A stretch of DNA of 64,000 nt from Candidatus Hydrothermales bacterium. GTDB taxonomy: Bacteria; Hydrothermota; Hydrothermia; Hydrothermales; JAJRUZ01. Where the stretch lies: NCBI GenBank assembly GCA_039630235.1, contig JBCNVI010000008.1:1-64000 (forward strand). Direction: 5' to 3'. The stretch's first letter is position 1. Each line of letters opens with the position of its first letter. The position numbers and the translations under genes are program-made. Positions 35,654 through 43,277 of this stretch are shown here, piece after piece. A model generated the notes under the pieces. The model saw nothing but the letters and a program-made list of their open reading frames with translations, did not search any database and was not told the origin of the DNA.

Positions 35654-36225
35654 TTTAAGAGTTTTTCCTTTAATTTCATGTAAGCAAAGATCAATCTATC
35701 TTCTCTTGTTAAAAGTTTCTTTTCTCTTAGTAAGCTCTTAAACTTCTCCAGAGAAATATTTTTATCTATTTTTTCATACATTTTAAAAAGTTCTTCTGGT
35801 TCAAGTAAGGGATTCTCGACAACTTTTTCTTCCAGCCATTTCTCTAGCTTGAATGAAGGTTCTTTTTTCTTTTCTATCTCTACCTCTTCTGGAAACTCAG
35901 GTATCGATAGGTCTTCTTTATATTCAATAAACCTATAAAGTTCCATTATATCAAATATATTTTTTATTTCGGGTTTCATACCTGTTACTATTACATTTTT
36001 ATTTTCTTTTTTTGAATAAACACAAAACCTCAAAAGAGCACCATAGCCTGCACTTGAAACATAATCAACATCTTTGTAATTAATAACTATTGTGCCCTCT
36101 GACTTACTTTTCACATTTTCTAATACTTCTTTAAAATCATTTACTGTTCTTGTATCTATTTTTCCCCTTAAATTTATATATATAACATCATCTTTTTTAA
36201 AAACTTTAGCTTCAAAAAGCTTCAT
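35650..36225 (-). CDS. STAS-domain anti-sigma-factor antagonist with C-terminal extension (191 aa)
   Basis: Residues ~1-105 are a STAS domain of the SpoIIAA/RsbV type: VIYINLRGKIDTRTVNDFKE, IVINYKDVDYVSSAGYGALL with the likely phosphorylated Ser58, and IFDIMELYRFIEY. The last ~80 residues form an extra helical, charged domain (FKLEKWLEEKVVENPLLEPE onward) not normally found on SpoIIAA-type proteins. It starts the operon that runs through the phosphatase to accC. TATAAT sits 6 nt before the ATG with no ribosome site, which suggests a leaderless message. Confidence 0.85.
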   Translation of the reverse strand: MKLFEAKVFKKDDVIYINLRGKIDTRTVNDFKEVLENVKSKSEGTIVINYKDVDYVSSAGYGALLRFCVYSKKENKNVIVTGMKPEIKNIFDIMELYRFIEYKEDLSIPEFPEEVEIEKKKEPSFKLEKWLEEKVVENPLLEPEELFKMYEKIDKNISLEKFKSLLREKKLLTREDRLIFAYMKLKEKLLK

Positions 36226-36231
36226 AAAAAT

Positions 36232-36237
36232 ATTATA
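36232..36237 (-). promoter_or_regulatory. -10 box of the STAS operon, leaderless-type
   Basis: A perfect TATAAT on the minus strand (36237-36232) is followed by six T/A bases and the ATG at 36225. I see no good -35 hexamer and no ribosome site. The divergent THEP1-like gene starts 50 nt away, with a weaker CATAAA 9 nt before its own ATG (36276), so the two promoters are intertwined. Confidence 0.45.
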
Positions 36238-36275
36238 AATGAATTTTTACTCCTTTTTCTCATAAATTTTTTATT

Positions 36276-36827
36276 ATGAAAATCCTTATTACGGGAAAGC
36301 CAAGAGCTGGAAAAACTACTTTGATAAAAAGGATATATGAAGAACTTAAGGGTAAAGTAGCTATAAATGGTTTTTTCACCTCTGAAATAAAAGAAAAAAA
36401 TGAAAGAAAGGGTTTTTTTATAGAAAATCTTGAAGGTAAAAGAAAAATTTTTGCTCACATAGATTTTAAAACAAACTTTAAAGTGGGTAGATACGGTGTA
36501 GATATAAGCTCTCTCGAGGAGATAGGAGTTCCAGAAATTATAAAAGCTATAGAAAATAAAACTTTACTTTTAATTGATGAAATAGGAAAAATGGAACTTT
36601 TTTCAGAAAAATTTAAGAGCGCTGTTGAAAAAGCCCTTGACTCTCAAATAAATATAATTGCCACTATCTCTATATCACCTCACCCCTTTATTAAAAAAAT
36701 AAAAGAAAGAAAAGATGTGAAAATTTATGAAATAACTGAGGAAAAAAGAGAATATATTTTCAATAAACTTAAAGATCTTTGTTTAAAAGAACTAATAAAA
36801 AGTGACTATCGGGGAGAGGGGATTTGA
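36276..36827 (+). CDS. THEP1-type nucleoside-triphosphatase (183 aa)
   Basis: P-loop NTPase of the THEP1/NTPCR family: Walker A ILITGKPRAGKTTL (residues 3-16), INGFFTSEIKEKNERKGFFI, FKVGRYGVDISSLEEI, Walker B LLLIDEIGKMELFSEKF, and AVEKALDSQINIIATIS. Family members hydrolyse several NTPs; the cellular role is uncertain. It is a single-gene plus-strand unit between two minus-strand operons. The last six codons and the stop read through the antisense of the tRNA-Pro 3' end (19-nt overlap). There is no ribosome site before the ATG. Confidence 0.88.
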   Translation: MKILITGKPRAGKTTLIKRIYEELKGKVAINGFFTSEIKEKNERKGFFIENLEGKRKIFAHIDFKTNFKVGRYGVDISSLEEIGVPEIIKAIENKTLLLIDEIGKMELFSEKFKSAVEKALDSQINIIATISISPHPFIKKIKERKDVKIYEITEEKREYIFNKLKDLCLKELIKSDYRGEGI

Positions 36828-36883
36828 ACCCCTGTCCTCCTGGTCCCGAACCAGGCGCGCTTCCCAGGCTGCGCTACTCCCCG
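36809..36883 (-). tRNA. tRNA-Pro (anticodon CGG)
   Basis: Complete cloverleaf on the minus strand. The acceptor stem CGGGGAG/CTCCCCG is followed by discriminator A. The D arm is GCGC/GCGC, the anticodon stem CCTGG/CCAGG with loop TTCGGGA gives anticodon CGG, and the T arm is AGGGG-TTCAAAT-CCCCT. The gene is 75 nt long and CCA is not encoded. The 5' end is 3 nt after the stop of the CoA-transferase gene, so it is probably cut from the por operon transcript. The 3' 19 nt overlap the antisense end of the NTPase gene. Confidence 0.95.
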
Positions 36884-36886
36884 CCT

Positions 36887-37645
36887 TTATATGTAATACC
36901 TTTGAGGATCCACCTCCTCCCTTAAAACCCTTAGCTCCTCCTCAGTTGGCTCCTGTGTTATCTCCAAAGGCTCCTTAACTAAAAGTTCAAAACCAGTATT
37001 CCCTATAACATCCTTTAGAGAAACCCCCGGATGAAGAGAAATAACCCTCATCCTCTTTGTTTCCTCGTCAAAATCACAAACAGCAAGATCAGTTACTACC
37101 CTATAAGGCCCTGTACCTTCAGGCAAACCAGCCTCTTCTCTTTTTCCCTTACCTGTAAGATATCCGGGGGTTGTAATAAAATCAACTTTTTCTACGAACC
37201 TTTTTTTCTCATGCTTCATAATAATGATAGTTCTCCAGCACAAAGAACCTACATCATTTCCACCACCGCTACCAGGTAATCTGACTTTTGGTTTTTCATA
37301 TGTACCTATTACTGTTGTATTAAGATTTCCATAGGGATCTATCTGTGCCCCTCCTAAAAAGCCATAGTCTATAAAGCCTCTTTGAGCCGTTTCCATTATA
37401 TCACATATACCTGTAGCGGCAAGAGCTCTGTAAAAAGTTCTTCCCTCACCCACTGCTCTTGGCAACTTTTTTAATATGGCTCCTATTCCACCAAACTCAA
37501 ATATGGGAATAAGATTAGGAGCATAAAGCTTTTGAGCAAGAGAGGCTGCAAGCATTGGTATACCTGTTCCTATAAAGCAGGTAGAATAATCCTCCATTAA
37601 CCTCGCCGCCACACAAATCATAAGTTCAGTTTTTGAATATCTCAT
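36887..37645 (-). CDS. CoA-transferase subunit B, GctB-like (252 aa)
   Basis: Family I CoA-transferase beta chain: TCFIGTGIPMLAASLAQKL, then IFEFGGIGA with the probable catalytic Glu50, IDYGFLGGAQIDPYGNLNTT, RLPGSGGGNDVGSL, and VVTDLAVCDFDEETKRMRVISLHPGVS. The partner alpha chain is immediately upstream (2-nt gap). In this operon it would move CoA from an acyl-CoA made by the ferredoxin oxidoreductase to an acid, or activate an acid for it. The exact substrate cannot be read from the sequence; glutaconate CoA-transferase is only the closest named type. Confidence 0.88.
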   Translation of the reverse strand: MRYSKTELMICVAARLMEDYSTCFIGTGIPMLAASLAQKLYAPNLIPIFEFGGIGAILKKLPRAVGEGRTFYRALAATGICDIMETAQRGFIDYGFLGGAQIDPYGNLNTTVIGTYEKPKVRLPGSGGGNDVGSLCWRTIIIMKHEKKRFVEKVDFITTPGYLTGKGKREEAGLPEGTGPYRVVTDLAVCDFDEETKRMRVISLHPGVSLKDVIGNTGFELLVKEPLEITQEPTEEELRVLREEVDPQRYYI

Positions 37646-37647
37646 CT

Positions 37648-38619
37648 TTACCTCTCCATCCTCTCATATTTTAATTTTAAAAGTTTTTCTATTCCAATCT
37701 TCTCAAGATATTCTTGATGATTTTTTACAGATAAAACATACTCTTCCATATATTTTCTTGTGCCCTCAACTGTTTGGGCCATTTCTAAAAACATCTTTAA
37801 ATGCTCCTCATCTCTTTCATATAGATAGACCATCTCACCAGGATGGGATCCAAAGGGTGCATACACAACAGCATCAGTAAGAAAATAAGGAATTATTGTT
37901 CTTTCTGGATAGCGTCTTATCTCATCAGTTGAAACTATTTCTTCAGTGCTTATTATAAGTCTTTTTGAAGCTCTTGCCATTTCAAATGCAAAACCAGAAA
38001 TACCCTCAATTACAGCGTTTCCATACTTATCACACTTATGAACATGAATTATACCTACATCAAGTATTAAAGCAGGTAAAAGACAAAGTTTTAACCCTGT
38101 ATAGGGGCATTTTGCAACCTTTGCAGATGAATACTTAAAGGTATCTGAACCAAGCATACTCCTTACTGGAATAAAGGGAATGCCCATAGCTGCAGCTTTA
38201 AATCTCCATGACATTGCTCCGTTTGACCACTCCGCAATCTTAACTTTTCCACTTTCAGCAGCCCTTCTGAAAATTGGGGAAAGACCTAAAACCTCATAAC
38301 CAATATAGGTAACATCCATAGCCTCAACAAGATCTAAGGCTAAGAGGTAATCAATCTCAAGAAGACCTTGGCCAGCAAGTCTTAATCTTTTCTTTCCCTG
38401 TCTTGCAATTTCTCTTATAACTGAAAGGGGGGCTCTTACAGTACCATAAAGTTCAACCCCTATATAGTCACCATCATGTACAAACTCCTTAACTGCTTCC
38501 TTCTCATCCATTACCTTGTCAACAAGTCCTCTCCTCTTTTTTTCTCTTACAAATTTTCTAAACTCTTCTACATCAGGTTTCTGTATTAACTCTACTTGCC
38601 CCTCCTCAATTATTTCCAT
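37648..38619 (-). CDS. CoA-transferase subunit A, GctA-like (about 323 aa)
   Basis: Alpha chain of a two-subunit family I CoA-transferase: FVHDGDYIGVELYGTVRAPLS, SNGAMSWRFKAAAMGIPFIP, SMLGSDTF, VGIIHVHKCDKYGNAVIEG, STEEIVSTDEIRRYPERTIIP and APFGSHPGEMVYLY. I chose the ATG at 38619; a TTG three codons earlier (38628) is also open, and neither has a clear ribosome site. Gene order porB-ctfA-ctfB with short gaps indicates co-transcription. Confidence 0.88.
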   Translation of the reverse strand: MEIIEEGQVELIQKPDVEEFRKFVREKKRRGLVDKVMDEKEAVKEFVHDGDYIGVELYGTVRAPLSVIREIARQGKKRLRLAGQGLLEIDYLLALDLVEAMDVTYIGYEVLGLSPIFRRAAESGKVKIAEWSNGAMSWRFKAAAMGIPFIPVRSMLGSDTFKYSSAKVAKCPYTGLKLCLLPALILDVGIIHVHKCDKYGNAVIEGISGFAFEMARASKRLIISTEEIVSTDEIRRYPERTIIPYFLTDAVVYAPFGSHPGEMVYLYERDEEHLKMFLEMAQTVEGTRKYMEEYVLSVKNHQEYLEKIGIEKLLKLKYERMER

Positions 38620-38649
38620 TTTTACCAAAACTTTTTTAGGGCCTTGAAC

Positions 38650-39576
38650 CTACTTATATAATCCCCTTTCTATGTTATCGATTGTTCCATTTGACCTTCT
38701 GTGTTCTTCAAGTAATTTATCAAAATTATAATCCACCATTTTCTGTATCTCATTTATATCGTTTTCTGTTAGGTGTTTAAATCTTCCTTGGAGAATAAGA
38801 TAATCCTTTACTGGTAGTCCCTTTGGCATGTAATTTATTCTTAAAAATTCCCCATCTTCGATTTCATAAAGAGGAAAGACTTTAGCTTCGACTGCAAGTC
38901 TTGCAATCTTAACTGTCAATTCTGAGTCCATTCTCCATCCAGGAGGACACGGACACAAAACGTGTATGAATCTTGTTCCCCTTATTTCTTTTGCCTTTTT
39001 AACTTTTTTATAAAGATCAAGGGGAAAAGCTATACTTGCTGTAGCTATGTATGGTATTTTATGTGCCTTCATTATTTCTACAATATTTTTCTTTGGTCTT
39101 TGGTTAGGGCTCTCATAAGGTGTAGTAGCAGTCCATGCTTTATAAGGTGTTGCCCCTGATCTTTGAATCCCAGTATTCATATAGGCTTCATTATCATAAC
39201 AGACATAAATAATATCTTCGTTTCTTTCTGCAACTCCGGAAAGAGCCTGTAGTCCTATATCAAAGGTGCCGCCATCACCAGCAAAAGCTAAAACATTTAC
39301 ATCCTCCTTACCTCTTGCATTCATACCAGCCCTTATTCCACAGGCGGCAGCTGCTGCTGTTTCAAAGGCAGTGTGAAAAAGAGGAACTCTCAAAGAGTGA
39401 TAGGGATACGGTCCATCAATAATAGTCCAACAACAAGCAGGTACCGTAACAATTGTATTTTTTCCCAATGCCCTTAAAATATGTCTCAGAGCGATCACCG
39501 CTCCACATCCCTGACAAGATAAAATCCCAGGATCTAAGAGTTCCTCTTGCAAAAGATCCTCCCACTCAAAGGCCAT
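38650..39576 (-). CDS. porB: 2-oxoacid:ferredoxin oxidoreductase beta subunit (308 aa)
   Basis: Thiamine-diphosphate-binding subunit that decarboxylates a 2-oxoacid. CQGCGAVIALRHILRALG and VPACCWTIID are near the start; the TPP/Mg motif is FAGDGGTFDIGLQALSG followed by VCYDNEAYMNTGIQRSGATP. VLCPCPPGW and TAFETAAAAACGIRAGM are typical of pyruvate-type PorB. Cysteines C20, C23, one at ~C48 and one near C213 can bind the [4Fe-4S] cluster. 15 nt after porA. Confidence 0.93.
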   Translation of the reverse strand: MAFEWEDLLQEELLDPGILSCQGCGAVIALRHILRALGKNTIVTVPACCWTIIDGPYPYHSLRVPLFHTAFETAAAAACGIRAGMNARGKEDVNVLAFAGDGGTFDIGLQALSGVAERNEDIIYVCYDNEAYMNTGIQRSGATPYKAWTATTPYESPNQRPKKNIVEIMKAHKIPYIATASIAFPLDLYKKVKKAKEIRGTRFIHVLCPCPPGWRMDSELTVKIARLAVEAKVFPLYEIEDGEFLRINYMPKGLPVKDYLILQGRFKHLTENDINEIQKMVDYNFDKLLEEHRRSNGTIDNIERGLYK

Positions 39577-39591
39577 TTTTTAACCTCCCTT

Positions 39592-40785
39592 TTATAAACT
39601 TATGTTTTCCTCTCTCAAACCAAAAAATACTATATCCTCTTCACCCTTTCTTTTTTCAGCATCTTCAATCATTTCATAAATATCTTTCGGTGTAACGTCC
39701 CTTCCCCCTAGTCCTACTATATAGCCGAGGACTTTTGGTCTTCTTTTTAGGGTATAAAGGCAAGATCTTATTTCATTGAAAAAAACACCTCCCAATCCAA
39801 AAGAAATATTTCTGTCCACTACAATGACTTTCTTTCTATCACCTAAGATTTCCCTTAATTTGTTGAAAGGAAAAGGTCTTAAGACTCTCATTCTCAGTAC
39901 ACCGATCTTTTTATTTTTTTCTTTTCTTATTTCATTGACAGTGTATTTAAAGGTTGAGGAGGGAGCCCCTGAGACAACTATAACGGTATCAGCATCATCC
40001 ATCATAAATTCTTCTAAAATTCCCCATCTTCTACCAGTTATACTTTCATATTCCAAAGAGGCATTTTCAATTTCTAAGAGGGCTTTTTCCATTGCCTTTT
40101 GTATTTTATACCTCAGCTCCATATATGGACCTGAAGGAGAAACAACAGCTCCTATAGCTACAGGTTTTTGAGGATCAAGTGCCCACGGTAAATTAAGTGG
40201 TGGTAAAAAGTTATCAATCTCTTCCTGATCAGGAATTTCAACTGGTTCTGCGGTGTGAGACAAGATAAACGCATCAAGAACAATCATCGTTGGAAGAAAA
40301 ACTTTTTCAGAAACTTTATATGCTAAGATGATAGAGTCAAGGACTTCTTGGTTTGATTCACAATAAATTTGCATCCATCCAGTATCTCTCTGTGAAATAG
40401 TGTCATTTTGATCAGACCAAATTGACCATGGTGCGGCAACGGCCCTGTTTATAACTGCCATCACAATTGGAAGTCTATCTCCAGCAGCCCAATGCAAAAG
40501 TTCATGCATTAAAAGTAATCCCTGTGAAGAAGTAGCAGTAAATACTCTTGCACCTGAAATACTCGCACCAATACAAACTGCCATAGCTGAGTGTTCTGAC
40601 TCAACGTTTACAAAAGTTGCATTGAGTTCCTTTTTTCCACACATTTCTGAAAGTAACTCAACAACAGGAGTCTGAGGAGTAATAGGATAGGCTGATATAA
40701 CTTGAACCCTTGATAACTTTACTCCATAAGAAACAGCGTGGTTGCCATATAAAACCTTTTTTTCTCTTACTTTAAGCTTTTCCAT
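39592..40785 (-). CDS. porA: 2-oxoacid:ferredoxin oxidoreductase alpha subunit (397 aa)
   Basis: Alpha chain with the pyrimidine-binding domain of pyruvate-type ferredoxin oxidoreductases: GNHAVSYGVKLSRVQVISAYPITPQTP, VESEHSAMAVCIGASISGAR, FTATSSQGLLLMHELLHWAAG, NDTISQRDTGWMQIYCESNQ. The frame is open to 40833, inside the preceding gene, but the ATG at 40785 follows a GGGGGG-type ribosome site and lies 17 nt after that gene's stop, so I chose it. The TPP-coupled core resembles the pyruvate enzyme more than the 2-oxoglutarate enzyme, but substrate is not certain. Confidence 0.92.
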   Translation of the reverse strand: MEKLKVREKKVLYGNHAVSYGVKLSRVQVISAYPITPQTPVVELLSEMCGKKELNATFVNVESEHSAMAVCIGASISGARVFTATSSQGLLLMHELLHWAAGDRLPIVMAVINRAVAAPWSIWSDQNDTISQRDTGWMQIYCESNQEVLDSIILAYKVSEKVFLPTMIVLDAFILSHTAEPVEIPDQEEIDNFLPPLNLPWALDPQKPVAIGAVVSPSGPYMELRYKIQKAMEKALLEIENASLEYESITGRRWGILEEFMMDDADTVIVVSGAPSSTFKYTVNEIRKEKNKKIGVLRMRVLRPFPFNKLREILGDRKKVIVVDRNISFGLGGVFFNEIRSCLYTLKRRPKVLGYIVGLGGRDVTPKDIYEMIEDAEKRKGEEDIVFFGLREENISL

Positions 40786-40802
40786 ATTACCCCCCAATAA
40801 AT

Positions 40803-42467
40803 TTAGACCATACTTATTATTCCCCTGGGACATTCACTTGCACAAACACCACAGCCTTTGCAAAAATCGTAATCTATCACAGGTTGAGAGTCTTTCCATA
40901 AAACCGCCATATCAGGACAGAAAACAAAGCAGTTTCCACAAGAATTACAGTAACCACAGGAAAAACATCTTTTCGCCTCTTTCAGCGCTAGTTCTTCTGG
41001 AAGAGTTTTAATCTCTTCTTCGAAGGAATTAATTCTTTCTTCCACAGTTAACTCTGGAGGATGGACAGCTTGTTCTTTTCTAAAGTATTCGGTTTTTATC
41101 AACATAAAGGATACAGTCTTAGGAACGCTCTCTTTTATGGTTATATCTTCTCCCCTTAAGTATCTGTTTATACTTTCGGCTGCTTTTTGGGCCCAAGATT
41201 CTGCCTCTACAACGGTTGAAGGTCCCTGGATGAAGTCTCCGCCGGCAAAAACGCCTTTCACTTTAGTGGCTGCAGTTTTTTTATCTGCGTAGGGCCATCC
41301 ATCTTCTCCAAGGTATTCAGGGGGTAAAAGCTTCCTATCAGATTCTTCTCCAATTGCTTTTATAACAAAATCGTATTCATCTTCGTATTCAGAACCTTCT
41401 ATAGGTACAGGTCTTCTTCTACCAGAAGAGTCTGGTTCTCCAAGTTGCATTCTTTGTATTGTTAAAACGGTTTTGCCGTTTTTTTCCTTTGCCTTAATTG
41501 GAAGGACAAGCAATTTAAAGGGAATTCCGTCTTTTTTAGCCTTTTCTTTTTCTTCTTCCAGAGCAGGCATTTCAGCTTCAGTTCTTCTATATAGAATTTC
41601 TGGTTTTGCATTTATTCTCTTTAATGTTCTCACCACATCCATAGCAACGTTACCTCCTCCTATGCAGGCCACTCTTTTTTCCCTAAATTTTGAGAGATCC
41701 TTACCCATATTAAACTCTTTGAGAAAGTGAACACCAGAGAGAAAGAGTTCTTCTCCTTCAATTTTCATTTTCTTTTCGATCCATGCTCCTGTTGCAATAA
41801 ACACAGCGTCAAAGTTTCTTCTAAGTTCTTCTAAATCAAGATCTTTTGATAGTTCCCTGTTTGTTTCTATCTTTACACCCATATTTAAAAGCATATCAAA
41901 TTCTTTATCAAGAATATCTTTAGGCAATCTATAAGGTGGTATTCCGTATCTTAGAACTCCTCCAGGTAGAGACTCTCTCTCGTATATTGTCACTTTATGT
42001 CCATATCTTCTTAAGTAGTAGGCAGCAGCCATTCCGGCAGGACCTGAACCAACTATAGCAATAGCCTTACCTGTGTCAGGAGGTAAATTTTTAACTTTGT
42101 ATCCCCTTTTTAAAATATAGTCACCTACAAACCTTTCAATTTCTCTTATAGAAATTCTCTCATCAAATCTTTTTCTGTTACAACCTATTTGACAGAAGGC
42201 AGGACAAACTCTACCTGTAATTGCAGGGAATGGATTTTTTTCAAGGAGAATGTCAGCGGCTTTGTCAAGGTCTTTTTCAATAACATAGTAAAAATACTGT
42301 GGAATCTTAGTACCTATTGGGCATGCCTTAGCACAAGGAGCAGCTTTATCTTCTATAATTGGTTTTAAATTTCTCCAAGTTCCTGTCTTTAAAACTCTTG
42401 TTGAACCAATTGATAAAGCAATTTCAGGTAATTCATCAATATTTTTGTAAAAGATTCTTTCGTTCAT
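40803..42467 (-). CDS. GltD-like NAD(P)H oxidoreductase fused to PorD-type 2x[4Fe-4S] ferredoxin (554 aa)
   Basis: Residues ~1-135 are the GltD-type helical N-domain with two [4Fe-4S] cysteine groups (APCAKACPIGTKIP; ITGRVCPAFCQIGCNRKRF). Residues ~135-445 hold FAD- and NAD(P)-binding domains: IAIVGSGPAGMAAAYYLRRY, RVACIGGGNVAMDVVRTLKR and GVFAGGDFIQGPSTVVEA. The last ~75 residues are the delta-type ferredoxin of Por: CFSCGYCNSCGNCFVFCPDMA, CKGCGVCASECPRGI. This ties pyruvate-type oxidation directly to an NAD(P)H flavoprotein. It lies between porG and porA, where porD is expected, so it replaces a separate PorD. Good AAGGAGG ribosome site. Confidence 0.9.
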   Translation of the reverse strand: MNERIFYKNIDELPEIALSIGSTRVLKTGTWRNLKPIIEDKAAPCAKACPIGTKIPQYFYYVIEKDLDKAADILLEKNPFPAITGRVCPAFCQIGCNRKRFDERISIREIERFVGDYILKRGYKVKNLPPDTGKAIAIVGSGPAGMAAAYYLRRYGHKVTIYERESLPGGVLRYGIPPYRLPKDILDKEFDMLLNMGVKIETNRELSKDLDLEELRRNFDAVFIATGAWIEKKMKIEGEELFLSGVHFLKEFNMGKDLSKFREKRVACIGGGNVAMDVVRTLKRINAKPEILYRRTEAEMPALEEEKEKAKKDGIPFKLLVLPIKAKEKNGKTVLTIQRMQLGEPDSSGRRRPVPIEGSEYEDEYDFVIKAIGEESDRKLLPPEYLGEDGWPYADKKTAATKVKGVFAGGDFIQGPSTVVEAESWAQKAAESINRYLRGEDITIKESVPKTVSFMLIKTEYFRKEQAVHPPELTVEERINSFEEEIKTLPEELALKEAKRCFSCGYCNSCGNCFVFCPDMAVLWKDSQPVIDYDFCKGCGVCASECPRGIISMV

Positions 42468-42479
42468 TTAAACCTCCTT

Positions 42480-43037
42480 TTATATTCCTTTACAAGACAA
42501 AAAGGCTTCCTCGGCAGCTTTTATATTCTCTTCTGACTTATCTCCAAACTCCTCCTCGATTGCAGCTTTTAGTTCTTCCATTCCAAAAATCCCAGTAGCT
42601 CTTGCAAGGGCTCCAAGTATTGCTGTATTTACAATAGGTTGAGTCTTTGAACCGAGTTTATTTTTGATTGCTATTGAAGTCGCATCTACGGTAAAAACTT
42701 TAAAATTAGGGCCAAAATTATGTTCATGAGGTTCTTTGTTAGAATTTATAATAATTTTACCGCCCTCTTTTAGTCCTTCGACAACGTTAATCATTTCAAG
42801 TAAAGATGGATCTAGTATAACTACGATATCGGGGTTATATATATTGCAGCGTAAATAAAGTTTCTCTTCAGGGCTAAAAATTCTTAAAAAGGCAGCAACA
42901 GGGGCTCCTCTTCTTTCAACTCCGAACTGAGGAAAAGCAAGGGGATAAAAGCCCCTTTTAAAGGCTGCCATAGCAGAAACCTTTGAAGCTACAACAGTTC
43001 CTTGCCCACCTCTTCCATGAAATCTAATTTCAATCAT
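42480..43037 (-). CDS. porG: 2-oxoacid:ferredoxin oxidoreductase gamma subunit (185 aa)
   Basis: Gamma chain: EIRFHGRGGQGTVVASKVSAMAAFKRG, FPQFGVERRGAPVAAFLRI, PDIVVILDPSL, VDATSIAIKNKLGSKTQPIVNTAILGALARATGIF and a C-terminal helix. Normal length for the family. It is the first gene of the operon; the ATG has an AAGGAGGG site and lies about 60 nt after the TATAAT of the promoter at 43101-43129. Confidence 0.93.
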   Translation of the reverse strand: MIEIRFHGRGGQGTVVASKVSAMAAFKRGFYPLAFPQFGVERRGAPVAAFLRIFSPEEKLYLRCNIYNPDIVVILDPSLLEMINVVEGLKEGGKIIINSNKEPHEHNFGPNFKVFTVDATSIAIKNKLGSKTQPIVNTAILGALARATGIFGMEELKAAIEEEFGDKSEENIKAAEEAFLSCKGI

Positions 43038-43100
43038 TAAAGAGTGCCCTCCTTTTTGAAATAAAAAAACAGGGGAGTAGAACCTTTTACCCCCTACATA

Positions 43101-43129
43101 ATTATAATTACATTTTTTTTTATTTTCAA
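43101..43129 (-). promoter_or_regulatory. predicted promoter of the por operon
   Basis: TTGAAA (43129-43124), a spacer of exactly 17 nt and TATAAT (43106-43101) on the minus strand. The leader of ~58 nt carries a strong ribosome site. It is the best-matching promoter in the window. The intergenic region 43038-43277 also holds the secD promoter; no operator palindrome is obvious. Confidence 0.65.
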
Positions 43130-43164
43130 CACTTAGAGTTAAAATAAAATTTTAAATTCTTAAT

Positions 43165-43194
43165 TTGAAGAACTTCCTGTCTTTTCATTATAAT
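43165..43194 (+). promoter_or_regulatory. predicted promoter of the secDF operon
   Basis: TTGAAG (43165-43170), 18-nt spacer and TATAAT (43189-43194). The GTG start of secD is 83 nt beyond the -10, giving an untranslated leader of ~77 nt. I see no clear riboswitch or attenuator structure in the leader. A short A/T-rich centre separates it from the divergent por promoter. Confidence 0.6.
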
Positions 43195-43277
43195 TTTAAC
43201 GATTTTGAAGATTGATGTAATTTCTGAATTTATCAAAAAATAAAGGGTTCTATTCCCAAAATATAAAATTTTTAAAG

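Noticed and set aside
40786-40833. Longer start for porA.
   Set aside because: The extra 16 residues overlap the GltD-PorD gene and have no homology; the ATG at 40785 has a ribosome site.
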